Shown piece after piece: positions 40,316-52,775 of a DNA stretch of 64,000 nucleotides (the first letter of the stretch is position 1; each line of letters starts with the position of its first letter). The stretch is from Undaria pinnatifida (Eukaryota > Sar > Phaeophyceae > Laminariales > Alariaceae). Location: contig JABAKD010000025.1 of NCBI GenBank assembly GCA_012845835.1, positions 13,027,264-13,091,263 of the forward strand, written 5' to 3'. The notes beneath the pieces were generated by a model that was not told the origin of the DNA, searched no databases, and saw only the letters and a program-made list of their open reading frames with translations. The position numbers and the translations under genes were made by a program.

Positions 40316-40858
40316 AGTTTTCCTGGAGCGGACCGAAGCGTTACGACGTCTCGCTGCAACCTCAAGTCTCATATAACTACGAACAATATCGATTGGGCGG
40401 GTCAACCCCCGCTGTTCACGGCATAAACGTACACAGCAGAGGTGCCCCTGCGGGGCCGGTTGAGCAGGGCCGAGTATTGCCCCATATAGTGCACTGGATT
40501 GGCACAGATGGTAGGAACAGTCAGCGGCAGTATGTGGAGTGATGCAGGTTCCCCCTATTATTGGCCGGTGTGTCTCGTTCGACCGCAACAGCACCGCAAA
40601 GGGACCCTTAATGAATGCCGACGATGCCTGGACACGTTGAAATGTGGCACGGCGTATGGTGTGCGTCACGCGGGAAACCGGGGACGAACGGCATGGACAA
40701 CTTTGAGTATAAATATATATATATACCTGCACTTTGTTTACCTCGGCCCATCAGAGACAGACCCAGCGCCGAGATAACTTCTATCGACAAATAAGAGCAA
40801 CCATATAAAAAGAAAAAACCGACGATATTTGGCGTCGAACTAAAATGACCCTACATGT
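40316..40858. other. Downstream flank of the EsV-1-7 gene
   Basis: No gene recognised. A short TA run (ATATATATATAC) lies at about 40,716. The minus-strand polyadenylation signal of the neighbouring gene was not identified with confidence. Confidence 0.4.
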
Positions 40859-42721
40859 TCATGTGGAATGTGTGTCATCGGGGGGCGCTACTTTAAGCGA
40901 CACTTCGATCTTTGCCATTCCCTCGGGCTTCACGCGCGGTCGTTTTGCATCCGTCTCCGATTTGGTAGAGTCAGGAGGGGTGAAAACACCAGTTGAAAAC
41001 CCAACTCCGCCACCAACTTCGAACCGAACGGGTGCCCTAACGCTGGAAACTTCCAGTTCCAACTTGACCCCGGCAGAAGAAGCAGAAGAAGCTTGTTCTG
41101 ATGGTAGAAGTGGTTCCTCTTTGATACCCCCTTCCGAGGACGGTTTCTCTGCAGGCCGTGGCGAAGAACGACGGCGGGGAAGTCGCCTCTTTTTGCCGGC
41201 ACTAACACGGTTAGCGGCGGGTTTGTCGTGGTCTATCGCGGTGGAACCACTGCCCTCATCCCCGCCGACGACATCACCACTCTGATCTCTAGAAGATCGT
41301 CTGCTTTCCATGTAAATCATGCCGTCCTCGGCGTGTTCTGCACAAAATTCTCTATGATTTTGTCCTTCCACGCCGAACGACGGAAAACCCTTGCACCCTG
41401 GGTGGGTACACCGGCTTAACTTCCCATTCATGATCCACTGTCCCGCGTGTTTCGCGCAAAACTCACGCTTCTTAACGGCGTCCACTCCATACAAGGCCTT
41501 CCCCTTACATCCTGTCTCTGCGCACCTCTTCGTTGTAATGTCAACCATCCCCTCCTTCGCGTGGGGGGAGCAATATTCTACTTTTTTACTGCCTTCGAAG
41601 CCAAATGACGAGCTCTTAGAGCAACCAGGATGGCCACACCTCTTGCGGTTCACACCCACCATGCCCTCCTTCGCGTGCGGGGCACAGAACTCCGCTTTCT
41701 TGCTACCGTCTACACCGTACGTCGCCTTCGTCAGGCAGCCTTCCGCGGAGCACTTCTTGCTGCGGACGTTTCTCATCCCTTCCAAAGCGTGTTTGGAGCA
41801 GAATTGCGGCTTGCTGCCAATTACACCGAAGGAAGCCCTCGTCTTGCAATCAGGGTGCCCGCACATCTTGGACACTACGTCCAGCATTCCATCCTTCGCA
41901 TGGGATGCACAAAACTCAGTCTTGTGGCTGCCATCCTCACCGTATGTCGGGTTTTTTTGGCAACCTGGATGTGCACATTTCTTGCTGTTCACGCCCACCA
42001 TCCCCTTTTTCGCGTGCGGGGCGCAAAATTCTACCTTCTTGCTACCTGGCGCGCCATACGACGCCCTCGTGGAACACCCTTCAGCTGAGCACTTCTTGCT
42101 GTAGACGTTCACCATCCCCGCTTTAGCGTGTGGGGAGCAGAATTCCGGCCTGTTGCTTCCGTCTACGCCATAAGCGGGGTGCTTTAGGCAACCAGGATGA
42201 GCACACTTCCGAGACACAACGTTAACCATGCCCTCCATGGCGTGTGCGGCGCAATAGATAGCGGTCTTGCTACCCTCCACTCCGAAGTTTGGGTGGATTC
42301 TGCAACCGACATGGCCACACACCTTGCTGGGGTTGATCGCAATCAGCGGCTCGATTTCCACCATTTCCTCGGTAGAGTGGGTAGGACAGAATTCGGCCTC
42401 CGCGCGGCCTTCCGACCCGAAGGTAGGGAGTTTGTAGCAGCTCGGGTAGGAACATCTCCTGCGGCTCACGTTGACCATCCCCTCCTGCGTGTGTTGAGCG
42501 CAAAACTGCGCCGTGTTGGTGCCGTCCAAGCCGTACGACGCCCTCGTTTTGCAGCCTTCGGCGAAACACTTGCTGCTGGCTAAGCTAAACATCCTGGCTT
42601 GGCCGCGTGCGAGGCACAACCGCAGTCGTTTGCCGCATTCCATCTCATTGGCTAAGCATTTGGCGCAATTTGGCTGTACGGCGCAACTTGGCTGTCCGCA
42701 TGTTTCGGGAATCAAATCCAT
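40859..42721 (-). CDS. EsV-1-7 repeat protein
   Basis: An intact single-exon frame of 620 codons. From about residue 52 to 475 it consists of eleven tandem repeats of the form C-x4-C-x16-C-x2-H-x12, the EsV-1-7 motif; typical units read CAHPGC...EFCASH and CSAEGC...EFCAPH. Repeat 7 is one residue short, and repeat 2 is followed by a 7-residue longer spacer. A partial cysteine cluster (CGQPSC...CAKC) precedes the array. The C-terminal 145 residues are acidic/serine-rich with a basic cluster KKRRLPRRR near residue 510, a likely nuclear signal. The family includes the Ectocarpus developmental regulator IMMEDIATE UPRIGHT; zinc binding and a regulatory role are inferred. I chose the start at 42,721 because MDLIPETCGQ begins protein-like sequence; the frame is open 40 codons further. 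Confidence 0.88.
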   Translation of the reverse strand: MDLIPETCGQPSCAVQPNCAKCLANEMECGKRLRLCLARGQARMFSLASSKCFAEGCKTRASYGLDGTNTAQFCAQHTQEGMVNVSRRRCSYPSCYKLPTFGSEGRAEAEFCPTHSTEEMVEIEPLIAINPSKVCGHVGCRIHPNFGVEGSKTAIYCAAHAMEGMVNVVSRKCAHPGCLKHPAYGVDGSNRPEFCSPHAKAGMVNVYSKKCSAEGCSTRASYGAPGSKKVEFCAPHAKKGMVGVNSKKCAHPGCQKNPTYGEDGSHKTEFCASHAKDGMLDVVSKMCGHPDCKTRASFGVIGSKPQFCSKHALEGMRNVRSKKCSAEGCLTKATYGVDGSKKAEFCAPHAKEGMVGVNRKRCGHPGCSKSSSFGFEGSKKVEYCSPHAKEGMVDITTKRCAETGCKGKALYGVDAVKKREFCAKHAGQWIMNGKLSRCTHPGCKGFPSFGVEGQNHREFCAEHAEDGMIYMESRRSSRDQSGDVVGGDEGSGSTAIDHDKPAANRVSAGKKRRLPRRRSSPRPAEKPSSEGGIKEEPLLPSEQASSASSAGVKLELEVSSVRAPVRFEVGGGVGFSTGVFTPPDSTKSETDAKRPRVKPEGMAKIEVSLKVAPPDDTHST

Positions 42722-44470
42722 CGTCCGAAACTGCCAGGTCTGGAGCAGCAGTATGACGTGTTGCTGCTGACCTTCCCTCTCCAAACCAAAGATAAGTCTG
42801 AATCGAAGCACGAAACAAGGACATTGGGAAAGTACGATCAAACACTAGTCAGTTGTTATCAAGTTGGTAATATCTTAAGAAGGGCAGCCAAGTACACAAT
42901 CCAAACAATGCACAACCTTGTTCGGCACACTTCCACGGCAGCCATCGTTACTCGTTGAGGTGGGACTAGGCGTGCGTGCTTGGGTGCCGTTGGTAGGCAG
43001 AACGGTTAATGCGAGGACAACAAAACCACATGAAGCGCGGCGAAAATAAACATGAATAGTATACACGCACATTAATGAAACCACGCCAATTCTTGTATGC
43101 GATGGACGCAAACCAGATGAAACATCATGACGGACACTGAGCTTGGTGGAAATCGAGGGTGAGACAGTACTGCAAACTGCGTGAAGACCCCACACTAAAA
43201 TTACTTACCGCGTCCTTAAAGCTCTGTATCAATTGCATGATATTTAATCAGCACCGCGGCGGGCCGCCACGACAAAAGCAGAGGGCGGGCGCAGCATGCT
43301 CGGGTGGGAGTGCAAAGGTTGAAAACTGAGGCTCCTCACTCAAGAATCTCTGTGTTGATAGTCACACACAAGGGAAATGCGACGACCAAGGCTACAGAAG
43401 AACGGGTACACAACTTCTTGCACCACCGGGTTTGGGTCACTAGCAGCAATGACTCCGTACCTCACTGACAGCAATGTTACAGGCGACAAGTTTGGCGAAG
43501 CGTTACAAAGTACTGCTACGCATATCATCATATAATAATTGCAACAACACGAAAACTTGAGATCGCAAGATAACATCGGGGTCACTAGCGTGTGAGTGAA
43601 CCCGAGCCCATGCCAAATAAAAGCCTAAAAAGGTTACCCTTCTGCCGTGGCCACGGTCCAACCGAATGGAATGGATCATCCCGTGTCCCAGGCGTGTACC
43701 GAGTACCGAAGGGAGATACGAATTGCGTTTCAATAATAATGGGTGGCTCCTCAGTGAAGTATCCCCGTCAATGACGAATACAAAGGTGAAAGCGTCGTAC
43801 CCCGACAGTAGTACGCGTTAGCAGTGCAGTCTTGGCCGCAAGAAGGGGCACTGTGACCTTCCACTCTCCGCGGTTACACCTAATGCAGCAAACAACATAG
43901 CACGACAACAATAGTACGGCTACATTCGGCGCCAAAAGCGGTGTGCTTCCTCTCTTTGCCCTTCGGGTACATCTTGGCCACCGAGTGACAAACACTAAAC
44001 TGTGGGAAGTATTGTGGTTATTCCCGTCTATGTTCGAGGATGTTCTACGTAGCCTCTGAGTGACAATCGTGCAACCGTGGGAGTCGTATATATAAGCGGA
44101 GTTGTAACGTATACAACGGCAGACCACGGCGGGTCCTTTTCGAGAGAGCCGCAGTCGGATCCTATGTCGCCAGAGATATTTCTGTAAGCTCGTCTGGAGT
44201 ATCAACCAACGGACGCGAGAAAAAAAATGTCTGAATTCTCAATCAACGGACACAAGTTTGAGACAGTTGCAATAATCCTGCTGCGCAAGTTGCTAGCGGC
44301 AGCTGTAGGATGGGATGTCCTATCGAATCGCACTTCGGTACGCCAAGGCCCGTAACCTTCCATAAATACAACGATTCTTACATGTTTCGCTACAGAACAC
44401 ACAATTTTTTCGAGGGATGATATTGGTAACGACAATGGAGGCCAAACGAAACGTGCAGAGCCCAAAGAGC
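42722..44470. other. Upstream flank and gene-free stretch
   Basis: No second gene was recognised upstream of the EsV-1-7 gene, and no promoter motif could be fixed. GACCAAGGCTACAGAAGAAC at 43,381 with GGGTTTGGGTCACTAGC downstream is a single end of repeat B. Two related phrases, CCGAGTGACAAACACTAAAC and CTGAGTGACAATCGTGCAAC (about 43,981 and 44,057), each followed by TGTGGGAAG/CGTGGGAG, form a weak local repeat. Confidence 0.45.
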
Positions 44471-47400
44471 CCATCCACCCATCACAATGTTACGGTTTCG
44501 CGTCGTTTACACCGACGAGCACCTTTAGTATTCGTGTCTCCGCCCTTAAAATCTCGACAACAAGTTCAGCACGCGCTGCCCATTAAGGTGTACACCGCGA
44601 TGGGTACCCTTCGTCCATGTGCCCATGCGTCATGCTGTCAGTCGTATTACTTGAATTTTTATCTGATAACGTCGAGGTTGAGTTGTAGTACCAATCAACG
44701 CAATGAGATGAGTATTTACGAGTAAGACTGCAGATACGGCAGCGGAAAAACATGTAAACTCGATAGGCCCTATTCATTGTAGCATTGTGACACTTGCAAA
44801 TGAAACCAAAACAATATAATGGGAAACAAAACAAAGGTTTACCAACAGCCCCTTTTGGAAACTTTGAAACATTTTCTGTCTTTACGCGCATAGAAAAATA
44901 TGCTTGTCAATACTTACCACCAGAGGCTGGCGTTAAGATGGGCTTTTTACGGGGTTTTTGTACAAGGATACATTTTTCACTACAAATGTTTGAAAATCCA
45001 TATTGACCTTTCACAGGGTATTTTATTTTGTTTCGTTCCTCCAACCTATTATCATCCTCGCACTACACTCGCTCCCCCTCCTTGCAGTAACTCAGATCTG
45101 GGATCACATAGCGGGCCCTCCCCCTTACCCACAACGGCACCTGCTTTCATTCTTGTCGCGAGAATTATTCAGCATTTTCTTGCCTCGTTGAATCGCGTCA
45201 AATCGTACTTACCCAAGCTGCTAGGCGCTTTCAGCAGTGGATCTTTTTCAGCATTTTTGGCTGAAGTTAGTACCAAGGTATTGCATCTTTATGGGTGCAA
45301 GACTGGTAGACCGCTACGTACGCCCTGCCCGCTGAGGCGCGTCGTACAATATTTAAGCCATGAAAGGTTTGCCTAAATACGCCGCAAGCAAAATACTTGG
45401 GCTAAGACACGACCTAAGGCCTATAACTGCCTCTAATGTTTCCGAGTGCCTCGGATTGAATTTTGCTGTCTATTAACAGGATTCTTAACCAAGCATGGTA
45501 TGAATATCTCCTCATGTTAATCTCGAAACACGCGGTTAGGGCTTTCGAAATAATAACGGCGGGGGTTTTGGGTGTGCCACAGCCTGGTCCCGTCTCGTCT
45601 TATCTACCATTGGCCAGCGTCCCAGGCAACTCTTCCCCGGAAAAACGTCCGAACGACGGAAAAAAAAATGGTCGTACAGACTCGGTCCTTTAGATGCTCT
45701 GAATCCTTCGTTGGGTGATCCCGCACCCTGCGCTAGAGGGTTTATACGTGTACTGGCCATTTTTTTGCGCATATAACTTGACTTGCTGCCATTTGTCACA
45801 CCCACGTTCGTTGCTCTACACCAGCAAGGCATGTAAGGTGCAAAACAGCGTCGACTACAGTTGCCACTGCTGGTACTCACTGGGAAAGCACTTCGAATCT
45901 CTTGGGGCCCAGGTACAGCGACAAAATAAAACCATGAGATTTGTCAAATCGCTCAGTTGCCGGTCTATATCAGTGCAAGAATCCCCACCCTGCGCCCATG
46001 TTGCCTACGTAGTTCTCTACGCCGCAGTTTGACCATACTCTATCCTTCACTTTTCCCACACGCAAGTTTGTGAGGCTTCAGGCAGCCTCCTACAGTCCGA
46101 TGGGAGCGGGGTTCACAACGTGCGGCATGTTCGATTAATACTCCAACTCGTCGGGCCGGCGGCGTTTTCCTGAATTCTCCGCAGGTATTATACGAAGAGT
46201 ATTTGTTCATCTTGGCTCGTCAGGATGGGCCACGTTCCATGCTAAGATAACTGTAGACTGGAGGATCAACATTAGTGCCTCAGTTGCAACTTGACCGGAC
46301 ATACTAAATGTAGTGATTTAGAAAGGTTGTAGACTAAAGGCCCACTGTTCGTAAATACGGCTTCTCCAGGGCAACTGCGAGTGGTGGAACCGAGACGGAA
46401 TAGTTCGGGAAACTATTATCGATTGACGGAGTTCATCAACGTACGGCCTAGACAATACCGTTGGGATTCAGTTTCGGGTTTCCACTTTATCGGGTGTATA
46501 CCTGAGTGGTGAGATCGTTCCCCGATTCACAGGTCCATTCCTCGACGTCAGTAATTGAATGGGGTTTTCAGGTCCTGCAGTCAGGAGCTTCATGACATCT
46601 GGGTGAACCCTCTGCTGTGGCATGCCTCCGATAGAATGTTTCGTACATTTGCACAGTGGGCTGTTTGTAGACCAAATGCCCACCATCTGCTCCGCATCTA
46701 AGGTTCATCGGAATGGATACCAAATAAACATAGTGTTACGGCATACGACTGTAGATTCAAGGCTCAATATGCCAAGCACCCTAACGTATTTCATGCTGCT
46801 TGGATAGGTATTTCCAAAGGGTACAGGGATTCAGGCAGAGGAACAAATCAGCTCACACGGGTGGACGGACACCTCCACCCAATGCCTGTCTGGCCGGTCA
46901 ACACCGGACGTGCAATATCTTGGCATTGTAGACAAAGGTCCAAGACCAAGACAAGGCCCGAAAACAGGACATGGATCAAGGTCCCCGCATGAAGCATACG
47001 TTGAGAAAGACACATCGCCTCTCCGCTGAGCATCTGCTTCTTTCGAATAGTGTGTACGAGCCGGCCTCTTCGGTGGTCGAACTCGAAACAAGTGGAGGTC
47101 GACATCTCGAGTACGAGGTCCCCCTCGGCATCCTTTCATTACTGCAAGAAAATGGCACGATGAAGGCGCCTGGCGTGCCTGTTATGAAATGTCGAATCTA
47201 AGTTACGAAACGTAGGAGAAGCGGAGAAACTGAGGAAATAAAGCGTATACATTTGCATTGGATTAACGGGAAATCACCCGCAGTTGTTGACGGTGCCGAG
47301 TAATCCACATAAAGTGGCAATACGTGGGAAACAGGAACATTCAGCCGTTATCAAGTAAATGCGCTTCTTTTGTTTTTGTATTTTCTGTTTCCCCTTTCCC

Positions 47401-48653
47401 TGTGGGGTAGGGACGCGACGACAGCATCGACATCGCAGAAACAAAAATTAGCACGAAGATGCCAAATCATGCGGCAGTGGTGGGATGATCTGCATTCGGA
47501 AAAAAATCATGGCTGCTGCATCGACTTCAGTTAGAGGTCTGATTCGTTATCAATATACTTTGTTTTATGTTGCTTGTATTTGGTCAATCTTGTTTCTTCC
47601 TGGCACCCTCGTTTTTTCAGTGTATCAAGGTCACGTCAAACTTGGCACATATTCATTGTCGTCATTTTTCAAAGTTTATCTTTTTCGCCCGCAATTTGCC
47701 TGGTGTGCTGGCTGGTTTATACTCGGCTCTTCGTAACCAGCGCGTGTGTAAATGCAGCAAAACGTTTTCTTTTAGCAATTCCGCGCCTTTATTTTTGTCT
47801 CAATGCCTGCTACAATAGGGGTAGAACACGTTATGACTACCATAACTTCAGAACGGCCTGGTCCCGTATCCTACAATCGTCCGAATGGGTTTCCTTTTGG
47901 GCAACATCATCCCCCGTAAAAGAACGGTTTTAAATTACCGCTGTAAATGTTTTTTTACAATATGCATTTTATCGGTAGAATAAGCGGGTGAAGCAAGAGC
48001 AAGTTATAAACCCGGCGTGGTAACAACCTCCAGCAGCACAAGACTTAATAATTGTGGAATATGATTTGTGGTTTTACTTGGAAGCGAAGCTGAGGGCTGC
48101 GAAACACATACCTTGATATAGCAGGTTAAACGCATGAGCCGTCGCCTGATATAGGGCGTAAAAGGCATGCGCCGTCGTCTCTTGGAAATGACTGTTCGGG
48201 AAGGCTCTGATCCGAGTGGACGGTGAGAAACAGTTACTTGGGGGGACGTGATGATGTTGGCCGGGCGGCATAAGCGGACGGTGAAAGTAAGAATGCTCTT
48301 ACCCGCGGCAGCTGTCCGTATACGCAGTTAGCCACATGAGGAACATCGTTAATGAATCGTTCGGGTCAAACTAGATCTCTCGAAAAATAAATCACCGTAG
48401 AAACCTCATAACAAAACGTTTAGGGTAAAAAAGCTATGAAATTGCATACCCATGGGGTCAAAACAGCAAATATCTCGCCTAACAAAAAACGCCACATCGC
48501 AAAATGTAATACCGGGACTCTGCGAGTATATTGGAGTTGGTGTTTTCTTTTGTTGAAGCCAGGGACATCAAACATATCTATCTCTCGAGTGGGACTCGTG
48601 CTCATGACGTATGTGGGGAGTAATTGCGCGTCCAAACAGAGACATTTCACGCG
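44471..48653. other. No gene recognised (4.2 kb)
   Basis: Short frames occur throughout on both strands (the longest is about 158 codons at 44,900-45,376) without any recognisable domain, and most overlap frames on the other strand. The phrase TTGTAGAC(C/T)AAA or TAGACTAAAGG recurs near 46,330, 46,668 and 46,927, possibly a very degenerate repeat. No RNA gene was seen. Confidence 0.4.
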
Positions 48654-48753
48654 GTATTACTCTTCGATAGCCATACTGGGTCATAGTAGGGCAGCACCTT
48701 GCTGTATTACTCTTCGATAGCCATACTGGGTCATAGTAGGGCAGCACCTTGCA
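48654..48753. repeat. Perfect 50-bp tandem duplication
   Basis: GTATTACTCTTCGATAGCCA starts at 48,654 and again at 48,704, and the copies agree over their whole length up to TAGGGCAGCACCTTGC. The lack of differences implies a recent duplication. Confidence 0.95.
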
Positions 48754-49918
48754 TTCATGCCCATCTACATGTCGAGCGCTGTACGTCGGGGGAATGTCGG
48801 GGGAATGCCTAAAGTTGATATATCGAAGTGTACCCGGAACGTCAGAAGAGGCGGGTACGTCATTCGGCCGGGAGACACTTCGCGCCGTTGTCCAACCCAC
48901 CTCCTATGGTATTCCGCCGCTCCTTTCGATATGGAAAAGGGCATCCACATGTCGAGCGTAAAAAATGCGCCCACAACGCATTTCACGCGAATCCCGCCAA
49001 ATTCAAACTGCTTTGATGCTCATCGTAAACAGGAAAAGGTATCCAACTCTCGCTCACTGGCGGCCAGCTGACAAACGAGGAACATCTCCTCGGCTCCCAG
49101 CACGCTACCTGGCCGAAGCCGGGCCAGGAAGCCCAAAAACGAACACAAATACCATGTGCCACGATTTCTCGACATGTATCAAGTAGTATAATCAAGCTCG
49201 GAAACCTCAGTGACGAGCGCACTTGAGGCATGCATGCGATTGTGTGGATCCTTTGAACGGCTGATGTGGTGAGGCTGCCTCAGATATTTTTTGGTTTTCC
49301 CTCAAACACGGTTGCTGAAAATATGCTGCCGATCATTATCGGTGGGCAAAACTCTTCCTTTGATCTCCGGCGGAAGCTGCTTGTTGCTTTGTTTGTCGAA
49401 TAAAATGACAAAATGACAGCTTGATGTTGCTAAAGCACGTACAGTACAAACCCAGGCTACTCTAGGGGGGTCGTTTTTAGGTGACTTTCTAGCAGTAGCT
49501 TGGGGTCATGTGCGCGTATGATCCACCTTGTTTGTTGCGGTCGTGCACTTTCGTGCCGTTTTTAACTTTGACATACGAATATGGAACGGAATGTCTAACT
49601 ACGATGCGCCAAACAAATGGCGTCATGGCCAAGAAGACGTTTGTTCGCGAGGGACAGAGTTACTCGACCGAGTGGCTCAAGTTCAGTAGCGAATACAGGA
49701 GCAACTTCTTACCGTATATAACGCCTAAAACGTTCTCCATACGTAAAATATATTATGTTCTCCAACAAATTCCGGCCAGAACCACGGGCTCGTACGCACA
49801 CGCCCTACTGCTTTGAGTACTATTGCTGTTCCAGCATGGCACCGATGACCCGCGCCAGGCCTACATACCGGCATTATAACATCCCATTTCCAGGCCTCTC
49901 GTCTTAGGTTGAGGTAAG
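48754..49918. other. No gene recognised; repeat B end at 49,450
   Basis: AACCCAGGCTACTCTAGGGG at 49,453, followed by AGGTGACTTTCTAGCAGTAG and TTGGGGTCATGTGCGC, is a diverged single end of repeat B. The word CATCTACATGTCGAGCG recurs (CATCCACATGTCGAGCG) at 48,762 and 48,941. No coding gene was recognised. Confidence 0.45.
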
Positions 49919-50610
49919 GTATGCCGACCATTGGGTGGGATAGTACAGACCAGCATTTACGCGAATATATGGTGGTTGGTTGAACCGGAGTTTGGATGGG
50001 ATCAAATCGAAACAATGATATATCGGGTAGAGGGAGCGGCATCCTCACAGCCAAAGTTTCTTGGTATCGGGTGTCCCCTTTACAGGCTGCTCGTCACAAC
50101 GGCCCCCTTCACGGGTGTCTAAGGATGTACAAATGTTTCGGTGAGATCATTCAGACAAGGCCAATCTGGGCAATAATGAAGAATGGTTGATTTCTAGACT
50201 CCACGTTTGACACGAAGAGGTGGCAAGCACAGCGGTAAGTCAGCCATGCGTCAGGAGGTCATGCCGAGCTTTGGGTTGGATCATTCTGAACAATGGACCT
50301 ATCGGGCGCAGGTTGTACCACCCTTACAGTCAACTTTCATTGGTATGACGTGTGCCCTTCACGGGCTACTAGCCAATAGCATCCCAGCTCGATGTGTCGT
50401 CGTCGGTGGTGAAAACGATTGTACTGTGGTGTGGGTTGGACCATGGCGAGAAACGTATTTATCGGGCAAAGGTAACACCAACATCACAGCCCAAACTCAT
50501 CAGTTTGGCGTTTACCCTTCACTGGCTGCTCGTCAAAACTAGACCTTCGGGGGTGCCCTAGGTTGGACAGAAATGTGGTGGAGTTGTACAGATAATGCCA
50601 ACCCGGGCAA
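49919..50610 (+). repeat. Degenerate tandem array, three main copies
   Basis: Copies start at about 49,983, 50,261 and 50,421. Each contains TTGGRTGGGATCA or GGTTGGAYCA, then TATCGGG, then a CAGCCAAAG or CAGYCAA word, then GTGTCCCCTTTACAGGCTGC / GTGCCCTTCACGGGCTAC / TTACCCTTCACTGGCTGC. A partial copy precedes at 49,919. The spacer phrases CAATCTGGGCAATAATGAAG (about 50,162) and CAACCCGGGCAATACTGAAT (about 50,602) also match. No coding frame is conserved across copies. Confidence 0.65.
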
Positions 50611-51997
50611 TACTGAATCCTTATCGAGTACTAGAGTGAACGCTCGGCACGTAGCGCTGAAAAGAAAAACTGTACGTCAGCCAGGCGTCAGAATAGACGC
50701 TGGCGGTTTTCAACAGCTGGGCTTTTCGAATGACCGCAGAACCTGAAGTCCCAATGAGGTTTATACTTAAGCCAAGGGAGTGTCGGTTGGATTGCACTTT
50801 TTTTTTTCGTCAACTACTGTGTTTCGGTGAGGTTAAGGTCTTCTGAGGCGAAGAGCCCAACAAGAAACTGGCGCACCTCCACCGTAGCATGCTTCCTCGA
50901 AGACTGTTTCCACAGAGCATGTTTCTCTCTAGAATTACAAGTCGGTGCAGGCACATAAACAACGGCTCTTGCGAAGAACATACGTAAACACACAATCCGA
51001 GGGGGGACAAGACATGTGTGCATCTGCGGCGAGCACAGCGAAAAAACTGAGTCACCGTTCTTTCCTTCAGGTAGAAGTGGCAACACCAGCAAAAACGCAC
51101 GGCATCAATGTGTTTGCGACGTACCAACTTGGGTTGGCCGAGTTTTGGGGTAAGAGTCATCCCACGCTAGGTGTGGAGCGGAAGTTTACAAGCTCCGAAC
51201 ATGAAGATATCAATATATCACCCGAAGAAAGGCATCCAATCGCGCAACCTGGACCAACACTTCTACGCGCTAGTGGAAAAGTATATGTATCGTCAAGGCA
51301 TCAGACTAACCGGTAGTTCCTCACTTGACAAGCTCATCCGGCCGGAAACGTTGGGTCCGAAAAGAGCAACCCCTACTCAGTAGGATGGCGCATCACACAA
51401 ACCTAGAATCCATCGAACAAAAGCATCCAACCTCAATCAAACGCGCGAAAACCCAGCCAAATATTAGGTTAGAAAGATACGTGTTCCCACCAATTTTTAA
51501 TGTTCAAGCCTACACTTTTCGCGGGTTGGTTGGTCTTGCAGTATGGCGTTTTGCGGTTTTAGTACTATCCCTGCACCTTTTCCAGCTCCCAAACTATTGG
51601 AAACCGAAAAGGCCATAGCTTTGATTCAACAGTAACATTTGTTGCCAAGTTGGGGTAACGTGTATGCACAGTCCCGTTTTCTGCCGCTGCTGCGCTCTTA
51701 CGTTTGCAGCAGTACATAACCTATAAGGTCGGTGGCATGTTTGATACATAGAAGTGTTGACAAATCGCTTTCTGCACGCTGCCGATCGTGCCCACCCCTT
51801 GCTGCTACCTGCTGCCATCCGCGCGCTCTGTCCGCTGCTGGTCTTCATGCACGAATTCCAAAAAACACCTCCGTGAAATAACCAAAGAGCCATAGACACG
51901 GAATGCGCGTAATAACGTACCCGTTAGTCTACATACCTGATACAAGGCAAATTTTATCAAATCTGACCAAAATGCATACCAGGTAAGTGGTACAAGG
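50611..51997. other. No gene recognised
   Basis: Frames such as 50,945-51,316 plus and 50,810-51,160 minus overlap antiparallel, and neither is recognisable. The stretch reading MKISIYHPKKGIQSRNLDQH at about 51,201 has a protein-like look but no known motif. CTGCTGCGCTCTTACG and GCTCTGTCCGCTGCTGG at 51,685-51,840 recur loosely near 56.7 kb. Confidence 0.4.
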
Positions 51998-52775
51998 GTT
52001 CCGCTCCGCGGGCGGCTTACGCCGCTTGGTTCGCTCGCGCAAGAAGAATAAAAAAAAAAATGTAAAAGGGGCAAAAAAAAGAGCCTCTTCGTGCGACTAG
52101 CGAATTCATTATGCCAAGATCTGTTTGCGCGGAGCTAGTAATCGTTGTCCTGTCTGTACTATCACTGTGCTGTGTATTTGTTGGCGATGTCACATTTTGA
52201 TCGGCAGTGCGGGTTAAATATGCGGGGTGGGGGTGGGCAGAGCGACCGAGAGAGGACAATCGACTTTGAAGACAAAAACAGGTAAAAAAGACGAGTACGA
52301 AAACATATACGTACCGTCACCTGGTATACCTGGTACTTCGAATAATATATTTGGTATGCTAAAAAGAAAGCACAGCGCAGCATGGAGCAGCACCGCACCG
52401 CAGGGCGACCGAACGACACCGCATGACACCGCATGGCACCACACGGCGCTGCGCTGCTGTGAGCTATACAGCACCGCACAACACCGCACAGCATCCCACA
52501 GTACCGCACCACACGGCAGGGCACGGCAGGGGACGGCAGGGAACGGCAGGGAACGTCACTGCACGGCGCTAGGCTGCTGGGCTACATTGCTGTTGTCCGT
52601 TGCTGGGCGGAGTTGAGCTGACGATCATGTGATGAGCCAAGTTGAGATCATTAGGCTGGGACCTCTGTCTGGTGTTATGATGAAAGCTTCCTGCATCTAT
52701 CATCGTACGAAACGTGAATGGATTTGGAAAAAAAAGCTGGACCGTTCCGCAAGTAACGGAAGGAGGCGGTGTCCA
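51998..52775 (+). repeat. Repeat C, copy 1 (~780 bp)
   Basis: It begins with a GC-rich hairpin, GGGCGGCTTACGCCGC, then GCTCGCGCAAGAAGAA, then AGAGCCTCTTCGTGCGACTA, TGCGCGGAGC, GATGTCACATTTTGATCGGC, a track of ACCTGGTA words, and AAAAAGAAAGCACAGCG. It then runs through a GCACCGCA-rich low-complexity tract (about 52,370-52,570) to AGCTGGACCGTTCCGCAAGT at 52,736. Copies 2 and 3 are at 54,500 and 54,875. Confidence 0.75.

Noticed and set aside
41391-42104. 237-codon plus-strand open frame
   Set aside because: Exact antisense of the EsV-1-7 repeat array. Its apparent internal repetition only mirrors the repeats of the real gene.
52214-52616. Frames rich in H/T/A or C/A/V
   Set aside because: They follow the GCACCGCA low-complexity tract of repeat C.
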